Assembly: GCF_910592395.1 (NCBI RefSeq)
Contig: NC_088308.1
Location: 3,784,001-3,844,000 of the forward strand
Direction: 5' to 3'
Length of the DNA: 60,000 nucleotides
Origin: Lineus longissimus
Lineage: Eukaryota; Nemertea; Pilidiophora; Heteronemertea; Lineidae
A program made the translations under genes and the position numbers. Shown here in pieces: positions 15,001 to 25,700 of the stretch (positions within the stretch are counted from its first letter, which is position 1; each line of letters opens with the position of its first letter). Below the pieces are notes generated by a model that saw only the letters and a program-made list of their open reading frames with translations, ran no database searches and was not told the DNA's origin.

Positions 15001-18000
15001 CAACCATATGGAAGAGTGGAAGAGCGATTCGATGCAGCAGGCCATCTTTATGAACTCTGTGCTTACAACCAAAAGTTCTCTATTTTATTTCTTATTGAGA
15101 CTCTTACACTACTCGCTAAGAAGCAGTCAGATTTCTGCAAGGACTTTTAGAAGCCTAATAAAGTTTTCTACACATATGTGACATATTGAGGAGAAGGGTG
15201 CAGTGATGTGATCAAAGTGACCGAACAGAAAACCCTGCTCAATTCCATGTAGTGAAACCAGGCTATTGATTCAGAATCAACAGCTTTTTGAAAAAAATGT
15301 TTTTAAAAGCATTTGTCTGGTTTGTGTGGAAGTTGGCAACATCATTTTGAAACCATCCAATATTGAAAATGATGTGATGTGAAAGGTGTTGTACTGTATT
15401 GAAATGAAACCTGTGAATATGTGATTGGAAAAACTTGTGAGAAGTGAATCAACTGCATTAAATTATCATGAGCAGAAGCAGAAGAGAGCAGAGCATCCAA
15501 CATGAGAGGCCCATGAAAACATGGTAAAGCTTGGAGCACACAAATGTGAATACACTTGAAAAAGCAGGCGCTATATTTTTGTTTATGGCTATACGCTGTA
15601 CAAGAGGTTACATGTCAGAATCAATTGAATAAAGACATTAACATACCAATCATATCTGGAGTATGGATTCATTATCGAAGGGAAATCGTAATTATCCACA
15701 GACAAAGATAAGACTTTTTATCCTCGTGTCCTGAAAAAGTCAACGCAACCACACAACTTGAGTTTGCCTCGTATCAACTTCATTTTGCAGTACAGGTGAT
15801 GTTGCCCCACAGGTCCTTGGCAATTACATGACACGTCATAAGAAGATCTATAGTGACTGAAGATCTGCTGACTGAAACTCTGTTTACACCGAGGAGGAAT
15901 TTTCAATTTCAAACAAAAACATACACATAGACTATTAGAAACAATTCCATTTCCAAGGCCAAAATTCAAAATTTTGAAATGTCATGAAGTCAACACTACA
16001 TTTAATTGCTTCACACATGTATTGTCGAATACGAAATATCCTGAACTTCGTATATTTTCACTATGGTTACTGAAAACTACTGATCCATTATTTACGGAAT
16101 GTGTCAGGTCGTGGTTACACTCTCTCGTACATCCCGCCATGCTTCGAGTCACAGATCGATCACAAGACCGTACTTCTCGATTCAATGAAGAGTCAGCGAA
16201 CATGGGTTGTCATTGAAATAATGTCAAAAGGTGTTTGTAGCCATGGGTGTAACACTATTACAGGAGTGGTTCTATAACAGAGGTGACTGCACCACAAAAT
16301 ACAGGTTTTTGATTGAGGTTATGCACAGTCGGACTGTCCCTCTGACAGACCTTGAGCTCATTGGCGAGTATGCTGTCCTTATGATAATCCTGTATGCGCA
16401 TTTATTTGTACCTTGACTTGTTTACCTTTGCTCAAAGCGATACTGTCTTTTGAGTAGAAAGGTCATCTCTTGGAGGCATTTATTCCACAGGAAGTTTTAA
16501 TTTACATCCCGCTAAAAAGTTCACAAGCCCAAGCCCAGAGCTAACTTTCCAAAGCTACTCCACATCTTTACTGACAAGAATGACCTGAATGAAACAACAT
16601 TACAACAAATCAAATTGATTCAGTTAGTAACAGGCCATCACTGTCAAATATCCACGTAACCAGCCAATGTGACAAACTCATAAATTTCCCCAGCACTTAT
16701 TGAATTTGTTCAATAATCTTAAATTTTACAATCACCATCGACACACTCATGGTGTGGCATGATACACTGGCATACTGCAACCTGTAGATTAATATTATTG
16801 ATTGGGCCATTCCCTCCACAGGAAGTCAAGACTTATGAGGCTTGTATTGGTTGAGTTGACGATGATTGGTAGCACGGAGTACACTGGAGGTTGATCACCA
16901 ATGGTGACATCAGGTCAATGACACCTCATCAATTTCAGTAGCGAAAACACCACACCTATTCTGCAAGCATGTATCTATCTATATAAAGAAGGAACTCATA
17001 ACTTGACAGACTTTTGTATTGGTTAGGTTGACAATGGGTTGCACAGGAGACAACCACAAAATCATGTCACCATACTGCCATACAGATTGCAGAATCAATC
17101 CTCTTGGCAAAAATAATTTTCCACAAAGTGTAACAAATAGAAAACGTGTATTGTTTTTTTTACTTCCTCCACAAATGTATATCACATGCTGTCCTTGATC
17201 CCCACAGAGGTGTTTCAGGTAAGTTTCAATATCACCAATATAGACCATTACATCCACTGGCCCACAGCAGATGGTAATTCCCAAGATCCCTAGAAATGAA
17301 CATGATATGCCCAACATATAAAGTGCAAGTTTTCTCACACTACAACAACATCAATCAAAATCTTATCGATTTTATTATATAGATCGGATGTATTTGAATG
17401 GGAGCAATGGATTAAAGGCAACTCAAATATCGAGACTAAGTCATCTACCTATACAGGCATAGCGGTTTTTATCGAAGTCAAGAGGGCGATAAAATATCGC
17501 CAGTCAGTGGGCAAAATTGGTCATTGCTTGGTCTGGTACTATCAAAAGACACATCGCTACGATGACCAATTCTTGTCACAGGTACATTCTTGTAACTGCA
17601 ATTGTCCCGCAGATAAGACATTTTTGGCACATGCCACAAAAAGGGATACTATAAACAAATATAACATTTACTAAACAAACCTTACTAGGGTAGTTTAGTT
17701 TGTTCAGGTGTAACAGTAGACTGTCACTGAAAGAATTTTTCAATTTTCCAATAGTCTATGACCAGCTCTTGTAGCTTGAGTGCACGAACTGTTGAAATAA
17801 TCCCGAGAATGTTGTTACCATTTGTCTCCTAGTAACCTATAGAGTGGATCGAAATACACTCATTGGATTTGGGTTGGAGATATCATTAATAAATTACTGT
17901 GTCCTTAACAGCAGACACAATGTTGTAATTGTAGAGCCTGTATGCCGAGGATTCATTGAAGAAAAATATCTAAATTCAGTAAAACCTCTCTTTCATAGCA

Positions 18001-20579
18001 GGACACCCTTCCTAAAGGACACTAGTTTTGGCCTAAATCGCTCATTTCCCTTCAATGTCAACATCATCTCTGTAATCAGGACGCTCATCACAGACTTGCT
18101 CAAGAACTGAATGAGGATTTAGACAGACCAAACATGGGTTCATAATCAAGTACTTACACTGGTACATCAGTGTCCACTCTATGACCATACGGTATGTTCC
18201 TTGTTCTCCTACGATTCATGGCAGACGTTTCCATTTAGAACCATGTCCACCGGTGTATACACAATACCAATTGAAGATGAGCAAACATATCTTGCACAAT
18301 AAAATCACAATAATCAGGAGAAATCCTAGAAAGATCGTAAGTCCTCAGAATCGTCAGATGACTTCTTCCAATGGAAAACAAATATGGATCCAAATTCACT
18401 TTTTCAGATAGTAAATTTCCAATGTCTTGAATTTTTCGAACCCTGCCCATAATGACATCACCACACAGGATAATGAGTTTGTAAAGTGACACAAATGACT
18501 ATAAAAACATGTACCCAAGTTATCCGATTTGAAGCTTCTGTTGAGTTGCCAAGGCAACCACACCAAACACACTTCATAAAGTGTGGAATAGATTTGAACA
18601 GTGAAGTGTTTTCCGATTATTGTGCGACTTGAAATTTTAGTGAAACGTTGAAGTTGAATGCATACAATGTTGCTATAATTGGCTTAGAAATAATGAGAAA
18701 ATATCACTTAAAATTTACGGTATATCACCAGTACATGTAGAAAATCAACTTGGTTATAGAATTAAAAGTAACATACTTTTGTCATGACAGACTTATCACC
18801 ATGCCAACCAATAGTAAACAAATGTAGGCGACCATCACGGTATCGATAAAGTTCAAATAATTTATAAGAACATGTACACTCCTCAGGGAGCATATTTTAA
18901 AAGCATTTTAGAGTGAAATGTGTAACTGTAATGCGCACGACTTTTCATTTATTATCAATTTTTGGAAGTCATGATCTAAAACTTGTCCAGCAAAGCTTGA
19001 TCCACAGCTGGTTTTTATGAGGTTCATGCACATGCACATGCAACCAACATTTCAAGTGAGTTAAAACATTAAACAATAACTTCTTCTTCAGCACATTATT
19101 TTCCTAGTTTTTAGCCACAAGCATTGCATCATTACATGTATACTCCATCCCCTTGAAATTAAAATTTCACTGATTTTATCATTATAATTTTATCCAACAG
19201 TGTCAGCGTTGGCACACAGTGTCGATGCATTCATCCAATCCCTCTCCCTGCAACAAGTGCAGTTTTCCATGAGTTTCCAAGCACTCTCACATGATCAATC
19301 TAATACCACATGCATTGCCGACTTAATCCAAATTCTAAGTGCAAACTACAATAGATATGGCCTTTAATTGATTCTGAATTACTTTATCAATATCAAACAA
19401 GACTTCGGAGGAAGCAATTCAATAGCATTTCAATTAAAGTGAATAATTACACAAGTAGGACATAGATCAAGCCTTTGTAGGGAATTGGCAAATGAATTTT
19501 TATTCTTATGATGAGTTTGATTCAATGAAATATGGATCAACGTGACAAATAATTGCAATGTGCCCTGATTGGAACAAGGCAAAAGGAATAAAGATTTATC
19601 ATAACATAAGTAAGCGCAGTTACAAAAGACACAGCGACATGTGTAATTCAACTGATGATGCTTGACTTTTAAAAGTAAAACTTGTAAACTGTGACAGTGT
19701 GTGTGTCACAGCTACAAAATAGCTGAGGGGAAGATTCCAACGATTACAAAACTTATCATCATTATTATCAAATAATGCATTAGGAACAGCACCTCGGGCA
19801 TATCATAATATTTGAACTAAACTATTTACGCACAAATCTCAATAACAAAGCAAAATTTGAGATACGATGTTCTGTGTACCTTGTATACAGCAATGTTGTC
19901 CCTTCATCGGCTAAATCGAAATACGGCATAATGCACATGTGAGACGTACATGTCTGTCCACAAACACCTTATTCATACATCCAACCTGCCATATCTTTAT
20001 TCCTACATGTTTTGGCCTTGAGTACATAACTCATGCAAATAGCAATCAAAATATTCGGCCACAGTTTTCAATGCAAGCTGAACAACGACACATTTTTTAA
20101 AAAGTTGCCATTGCGCATGTTGGCATGCAGTTACAATTACATAACTTTAAGAGCCAAATGGCCAAGTGACTGAGTAACTTTTTAACATAATTCTTTCATT
20201 TATCAAACGGGCAATTGAAATTCCTACGACCTTCGATTAAGATTGCATGTGACAAAAATTGCTCATTTGCAATGGTCATCACAAGTACCTGTGACAAGAA
20301 TCGGTGATTGCTCCAACCAGCGATCGATATCAAACCAAACAATTACCGGTTTACCCGCACACACGAGAGCTTTTTGTTGCACATCGGCTAGCAGCGATTA
20401 TTGCAAATGGCTTGTTTGGTGCATCCTCTTGCAAACAGGGGCTACAGTATAACTCCACCTTACGCATAAGGGAGTAAGTATGCATCGAGTGAAATGACCT
20501 GATATTGTCGGGATGGTTTGCGTGGTGCTTGACTTTAAGGAAAACCTACTCACCTTCTATCAATTCTGTAGTCCTCCAT
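80..20579 (-). CDS. CCDC154: CCDC154-like coiled-coil protein, 18 coding exons, 801 aa
   Basis: Exons in transcript order: 20579-20554, 14773-14282, 14071-13879, 12849-12767, 12510-12415, 12059-11834, 11467-11339, 10327-10203, 9931-9805, 9277-9155, 8667-8587, 6724-6680, 6494-6393, 6012-5941, 5839-5753, 5549-5478, 4196-4101, 310-80. Every junction is AG/GT, phases agree, and the sum is 2406 nt including the stop. The N-terminus (about residues 1-57) is Pro/Asn-rich; from about residue 58 (NDRVRLLETRIG) nearly all is heptad-like coiled coil rich in E, K, Q and R. Segments recall human CCDC154 as I remember it: the first helix, the region around EDVSKRILQKDIKL, KETEQKWETLKRAADEE, and the Trp-containing end near VYNLLKQWLCWQ (about residue 776). 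Vertebrate CCDC154 is shorter (about 670 aa) and its biochemical role is poorly known. The start is ATG 20579. An in-frame stop lies 20 codons upstream, but a possible splice acceptor between them could allow a longer N-terminus. The 3' UTR runs off the window. Confidence 0.8.
311..4100 (-). other. Last intron of the CCDC154-like gene, hosting a nested gene
   Basis: This interval lies between the 96-nt exon ending at 4101 (donor GTATTG on the minus strand) and the final exon starting at 310 (acceptor TTCTTAG). Both sides are phase 0, so the reading frame continues across it. It contains the intronless SLC18-like transporter at 1936-3357 on the plus strand. The remaining sequence (311-1935 and 3358-4100) shows no convincing coding region; short open frames there have no recognisable domains and no consistent splice signals. 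Confidence 0.7.
1936..3357 (+). CDS. SLC18-family vesicular amine/acetylcholine transporter-like MFS protein, single exon, 473 aa
   Basis: A full MFS transporter. Family members exchange luminal protons for a cytosolic amine across vesicle membranes. The N-terminus is cytosolic with an acidic run (residues 38-45). TM1 is about residues 58-83 with the conserved membrane aspartate D71 in VIDNLLIFGVEPLLPD. A luminal loop follows with N-glycosylation sequons near N113 and N118. K136 in TM2 (AAKPAASL) matches the lysine that pairs with the TM1 aspartate in VMATs. Further SLC18 signatures are LLARAIQGIGAS (about 185-195), FLGRRTPF, VLDG (D260) and IVDQRH with D411. The position matching VMAT2 D399 is leucine 399 by gapless alignment to D411, so a standard monoamine substrate is doubtful. 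ATG 1936 has an in-frame TAA at 1924-1926, which fixes the start, and A at -3. Length is slightly below the usual 510-530 aa because the C-terminal tail is very short. There are no introns, which suggests a retrocopy or ancestral intron loss. The gene lies inside an intron of the opposite-strand coiled-coil gene. Confidence 0.9.
   Translation: MSGEVKEDVPLTKAAESLASSDETVADDSKKVYKEKQDDEDDEDENLSTWMKFRQSGYLVIIVSFCAFVIDNLLIFGVEPLLPDILRVITYPNSVTEWDARKMFKVENGKGGNVTGNNTYDYLEDSTRIGIIVAAKPAASLLTNFVAGYVVERFGHREPLIFGSFIQAIACVGFAFAPNFGLLLLARAIQGIGASFSVVPAMALVAHRFPGDAERSKVMGFVGSGVHVGSGLAFPFAALTYQFLGRRTPFYILAAMSVLDGIMRLFISANKKDKKKANGVTISDYWSILTDGYIIVAMAGHFAFYFAFGVFMATAPAWMMSRLHAEIWQMGIILFISVVILLTTQNITGYFAVTHGRWKFIFVSFILYGVPMFFYPLCKTIWEVIAVEFPLRVGNGIFLGIIYALLGTIVDQRHNSNYGVIYGLHMSFFTLAVIIGPLAGGFLLNYMSFSWLYRGTAIYVSLHALTALAFKKF
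5048..5084. repeat. Short tandem duplication, 18-bp unit x2
   Basis: The unit TTACCAGTGGGATACTGG occurs twice in direct succession (first copy with one variant base at its start). It lies in an intron of the CCDC154-like gene. TACCAGT and ACTGGTA are mutually complementary, so each unit can form a small hairpin. Confidence 0.75.
6245..6345. repeat. Dispersed repeat copy A, related to 20316-20410
   Basis: The core ATCAATATCAAACACAGCAA followed by TTACCAGTTTTACC resembles a stretch at about 20326-20356 (ATCGATATCAAACCAAACAA then TTACCGGTTTACC). A similar GACAAGAA word lies shortly upstream of both. The match suggests two old copies of one short interspersed element. The family is not identified. 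Confidence 0.35.
6725..8586 (-). other. Intron of the CCDC154-like gene between exons 11 and 12
   Basis: A 1.86-kb intron with a GTAATT donor on the minus strand just below 8587 and a TTTCAG acceptor above 6724. Frame is conserved (phase 0 on both sides). I see no additional exon, RNA gene or named repeat in it. Confidence 0.6.
8881..8993. repeat. Diverged tandem duplication of about 56 bp
   Basis: Two adjacent copies (about 8881-8937 and 8938-8993) share the pattern AAATTTGTTTACCCTT-GACT-AACCAAATCAGA with scattered substitutions. The pair lies in the intron between exons 10 and 11 of the CCDC154-like gene and shows no coding potential. Confidence 0.65.
14774..20553 (-). other. First intron of the CCDC154-like gene (5.8 kb)
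   Basis: The intron runs from the GTGAGT donor after ATG exon 1 to the GCTTGTAG acceptor of exon 2. Phase 2 at the end of exon 1 plus one base of exon 2 restores an Arg codon, which supports the junction. Apart from the dispersed repeat near 20316 and weak direct similarity between about 16835-16870 and 17008-17040 (a TTGTATTGGTT-AGTTGACGATG-like segment), I see no gene or RNA here. Confidence 0.55.
20316..20410. repeat. Dispersed repeat copy B, related to 6245-6345
   Basis: See the copy at 6245. The shared core reads ATCGATATCAAACCAAACAA followed by TTACCGGTTTACCCGCA. It lies close to coding exon 1 of the CCDC154-like gene, on the intron side. Confidence 0.35.
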
Positions 20580-20649
20580 TTTTAGGACAGATGGTGATGC
20601 AGATGAATACCCAACACTGCCATCAGAAGTACTAGGGAGTCAAGGGAAA

Positions 20650-22721
20650 TGTCATGGAAATGCTTTACTCCATTCTGAAATAAAAACAAAGTTTCACGTT
20701 ACAGTACATTGTTGATTTTAAATGTACATGACTATCAGTATCACTGATCAGTTACTACAGCGGAACAAGCTTCGAAGTACTACCAAAATACTATACGACT
20801 GCATTTCAAAACGAACTCCTCAAAACTGCATCATACAATAAGAACTCCGAGTCTGATCGGGAAGCTAGCAAAGAATCTTTCATCTTCATTTTAAAGCTTA
20901 ATCTGAAATATCAAAGTGCGCACAGCAGTACAATTCGTCAAGGACTGAGCTGCAGATATACCAGGGACAGGGTCGAACAATACACATATTCAGCCTCGGA
21001 TTCTGAAATAGATACAGACAATCACAATGCCCATGGGTACAGCCCACATCCTCATCAACAATTCATCGGCAACAACACTAAAAGTAAAAGACTCATGTTG
21101 AAATAGCTTTTAATTTACTGGTATATGGTGATGTCTAGGCCCAGGCCTACAGAGTATTATTCATAATGCAGTTTTGCAATTTTTATGTAGGTTTATTTTG
21201 GTTCCATCGTGTATGTGCAGTTCAAAGTGGGTTCTGATGATGGAGAGTATTCACAACGAAGGGGGGAGGGGCACCAGTGACCAAGTGAAAGTGCAAGTGC
21301 AAGCATTAAAAGCAAGCATGCAAGACTAAGACTATCACTCACTCGTGCTCCGCTTCACGATCCAATCCTTAGGCACAGCTAGAAAGCCCCTAAACCTACC
21401 GGTATGTACCCACAGATGTTGGGGCTCATGAAAAGTCAAAAGGTAGACGCGGCCAACACAGCACACAAATGAAATAGCCAACAATGCATGAATGCACTGA
21501 ATAATGCTAAAAAATGCACCGAACGTCAAGAAAAAATCTTCATCAAAACAAGACAATCGTGACTATGCACTACAGTTCAGTTCATTTTGGCTCATCAATG
21601 ACACATGAAAACTAATCGCATTGTTCTAACAACATTTTGTGCTAAATTACTAAGACTTTTGTACCTTATTTCAACCTTAATCTGATTGAAATTTATCGAT
21701 TCTGACAGATTTTGTTCATGACGACAGCCATGTTGTTTACTGAGTATCGAAGCACGGGCACCTGTGCAGTATGTAACAGGGGTTTTGATTGGCTAAGAGA
21801 GTTATCAGTCCGGGAAAGTTCAAAATTGGGAATTATTAGGTCTCGTTCGGGAGTTTTTCCCAAATATACGCGATGATGACGTGCCCTATTAACAGGAAGT
21901 AACATCTATTTTAAAATGCGTTTCCAAAGTGAATGCATGAGGACAACCCATTTGTGTCGTATGTCACTGCAAACGCCCTGATTCTGCAGGATGTTAAATC
22001 GGGCATTTTATTTCTTTAAATAAATCATAAGCGTCGCATTTGCTCCTAGCTCTGTTCACCATCCCAAATGGCAATATTACCACTTGGGCCGGACAATCAC
22101 GAAAAACCCCAAATATTATACATTTCTTCCTGAATAATTCTTACAGTGACCATTCTCCCATGAAAGACAGTTGCTTACGCTACACAAAAATCAAAAAAAG
22201 TTATGCGTCTAGTTCAGATGCGTCAACTGTTACTGTTTTATGCTATACTCTCATCTAACCCTCATAGGCTAGTAGCCTGCATGTAATTTGATCACGGACG
22301 TCTTTCTCTGCGAGGCCGAGAGACGCTGCCATCTCAGAGGCTTGTAATTGCACGAATCTTCCTCCAATGCTTTTCATTTTTACCGACAAACAATACGAAT
22401 GCCCCCTTATTTCGTTCGGAGTGTTTTCGTTTCTCAGTGTTTTCCAATCAATGCTTGGGAACGCTAAACACAGATTGAAACTTGCTCTGTTTACCCCAAC
22501 TGAAAAGCCATATTCTCTCATAGTTGCCTATTTTATTAAAACACTGAAATATTGGGAAACAACGGTAGATCTTACACCGTAGGCCTACCTGGACGAATTT
22601 CTGACATAGACCTCTATGAGTTGCCAGTAGCTGCTCGCTGCAGCGCCTGCGCCTGTGTCGTCATCACCTGGTTCCAGCACGAGCAGACGTTCTCTCCCGC
22701 CGGATTTTGTACTGCGGCAAA
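20650..22721. promoter_or_regulatory. Divergent intergenic region between the CCDC154-like and PDZ genes
   Basis: The two genes are transcribed away from each other, with start codons at 20579 (minus) and 22722 (plus), so both promoters probably lie here. The last 150 bases before the PDZ start (about 22580-22721) are clearly richer in CpG and GC than the surroundings, consistent with a 5' UTR or promoter. I could not identify a TATA box or transcription start. Short open frames here (for example an 88-codon minus-strand frame at 22255-22521) have no recognisable domain. Confidence 0.4.
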
Positions 22722-25700
22722 ATGTCGACAATTAACGTGACACTGAAACGGAAAAACTCCTCCGAACCATGGGGATTTCGGATGCACGGAGGTGTGGACT
22801 ATCAAAAGCCTTTATTCATGCAAAAGGTATGTTTGCCTTTAATTTTCTTTTAATCAAGTATATACGCCTGATCTGGTATCTTTCCCAAAGTTGGCATAGC
22901 ATAACCTGTTGGTTACATGAGGCAGAGAGAACCTCGGAATGCAGCTTCTGGTAGCTTCCTTTACCTAGCCATATATCAAACTGCCTCTACATTTCCACCA
23001 GTGTATATACCTATACGAACCTTGAGCATGTCGTTCTCTATTACAAACAAGAGCCAACTGTTTTTCTCATGCCCGCCAGTATACTCAACCACTTCTTGCA
23101 TTGGAGAGAAATTCCATGACCTGTTAAAACAGGGCAAGTGCCTCATTTCAACACAACTCTTCTGAATGAAAATAAGACCAATTAAACAATTATTGTTGTA
23201 CTCGACTTAAATATGTTGTCCTCCAAATTATGCAAATATGGTTAAGTGCTAAACTTGATGTCAGGGATCGGTTGTTGTCAGCACACGATAGGTATACCGA
23301 CGTTACTACGATCTACAACGGTTTCTACATTCAGATCTATATGCCTTCTAGATAAAACCACCAGATTGGTTTTATACACCAATTATTTTATATCAGTTAT
23401 CATTAAGTAAGGTCAATCACAAGCTGATCAGCCCATGACCTCACTTATCTGGTGTCCTTGATCATAGCCGAAGCATCTCCCTGTCCGGCGACTTCCGCTT
23501 GCTGCATGGAACAAGCTTTCTGATCCGAATTTCACACAAATTATCAAATGGAACGTTTAGTAGCTTTCCTTTCAGTGATATCCTCAACTGCACATCTTTT
23601 TTTAAAGAGGTTAACGATGCCTTTAGCTTCGATAGGCCTATATCTTTGCCGAACCGCAACGCATCGTTCAGTCATATGCAGCTTGGCTCATAACAATTTG
23701 ACTGAACTACGGAAAAATATCGTATGCGATGATTGGAAGTCACGGATGGTTCCTTCTGCCCTGAGATACCAGGGTAAAGTACATACACATTATTTGTATC
23801 GATAACTGTTATGAGATTTCGATTCCCTCTACACACCTTCTCCAGACATTTGCCAGGTGTAAAGGTACGGTATTTAGAGAGCCTTATAAAAGTCTGATGA
23901 TATCGGTACACGTTGTCCTCGAATTGACATCATTACGTCAGACTGTTAAGTTCTCAGGAAGGCCGAAACTAACATGCCAATGAACGTTAAGCTTCTGTCA
24001 GTTTGTTCAAGAAAATAATCTACAATTAACTCCTGGCCTTGAGCTCCTGCAAACCAAAAAAAAAAGATCTTGCGAATTCAATCCTCGAAGAAGAAGATAC
24101 CTGACTCAGATCCTGAAAGCTGGTACCCGCCGCAAGTGCATTGCTAAAACTGCTAGTAGCTGAGATACAGCTAAAAGATAAACACGACCAGCTGCTGCGT
24201 GCGTTCATTACATATGGCAGCGTTCGACCGACTTTTCATAACGTTTCTTACAATTTGCACAACTGTCCAACTTAGTTTTTTCACTCATCAGTCAGGCATC
24301 GATTGAAACGCAACTTATTGGCTATTAGCATATAACGGGGTTTTCTCAAGGTATAGAAATTGTGTTTCTTTTTATTTCCGTTGATATCATGGCATGTAAT
24401 TTGCAAAAAGAACACCCGTATTGTCCCCAATGATGATGCAGGGAATCCTATCCTTTTTTAACAAGCATATTGGCAGGTTAGATGACCGGACTTTTGAATT
24501 CGCTGGATAAGATGGAGCGGATGGCCAACGTGTTTCTGTCGACAGACGTAAATTAAAAAGTGGAAGACATCTCTTCTTATGAATGGGTCTGACATAAAGT
24601 TTCGTTTCTCTTATGTTGCACAAGACCGACTCACGATGATTTGTTGGTATAACTTTGCAAATGCTGTAAACGACGTTCCTTTGGGTTTTTGTGAAGGTCG
24701 TAATCGCCGGGATTTCGGCATCGGTCTCAAAAGGTCTGATATTCAGAGAGCGAGCCTGCCAGTGGTGCCGTGAGGCGTTCATTCTTTGAGACAAACAATC
24801 ATGGAGAATCAGAATGAGTGTCCATGACTGTTCAACAGCGAAAAAGGTGTTGTGCCACTCTGCCTGTTTGTGTTTCAGGCATTCAATACCTGAAATATCA
24901 AGAGCGAAATATTTGCTTCCAACCTTTCCCGTTAGTAAACAACTTCTATTGTCTATAGTAGGCCTTCAACAGTTCGGACTGATTCATATTTCCGCGTTAA
25001 CTGATTCGTCTAATCTCATCTGAGATGCTCCCTGGACTGAGAAATGCGTTACTTGCTGCACCGGCACTGCTGTTACATCTGTTACCTGAGCTTTTGAAAC
25101 GGATACGTGTTTCTGGATAAACATTTGCAATCGTAGATAATATATACTATTAACTGAACCAAGACTGTTGCAAAATGTAGGCATAGGCTTCCATGCTAAG
25201 TCATGTCAATCCACAATCGCAACTGAGATGAGATTTCGTGACATGAAATATTGTCAATTAGTGCTCTCGATTTCTAATTTCAGTCTTCAAGCGCTTGTGA
25301 TTAACTAGCTAAACCAAAGCATAAACTTCCTGGAAATCAGCGGTTATCTTTTTTCTCTTTCATCCATTCGATGCCGTTAGCACTGTTGGCAGAATACGTC
25401 TAAACGTCGTAAGGCATGAAATGCACAAATTTGAGGTGGTATAACGCCCATCGTCAAGAAGTATAGATATACATACATATTATCTAGAGTAACGTTATTG
25501 GCAATGTCTGAAACAGCAGTCATGGAAATGGACACAGACTGAATTTCTTAACGATACTTAGGCTATCCCAAAGTCGTGAACCTGAAGAGCTCCTAATGTT
25601 CGCTTGTTGCTCATAAGTTCAAGATAGCCGAGAAGGCGAAGATGTAGACGAGATGGAAGGTGGATCCGTCCACATCAAATTTAGACACTGAGGCGTATCA

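Noticed and set aside
22255-22521. 88-codon minus-strand open frame as an upstream exon or separate gene in the divergent promoter region
   Set aside because: No domain and no splice donor that would join the CCDC154-like exon 1 in phase.
24387-24794. 135-codon minus-strand open frame
   Set aside because: No recognisable domain, no conserved-looking motif and no supporting splice or promoter context; it lies inside the intron of an opposite-strand gene, and one frame of this length is possible by chance in 60 kb.
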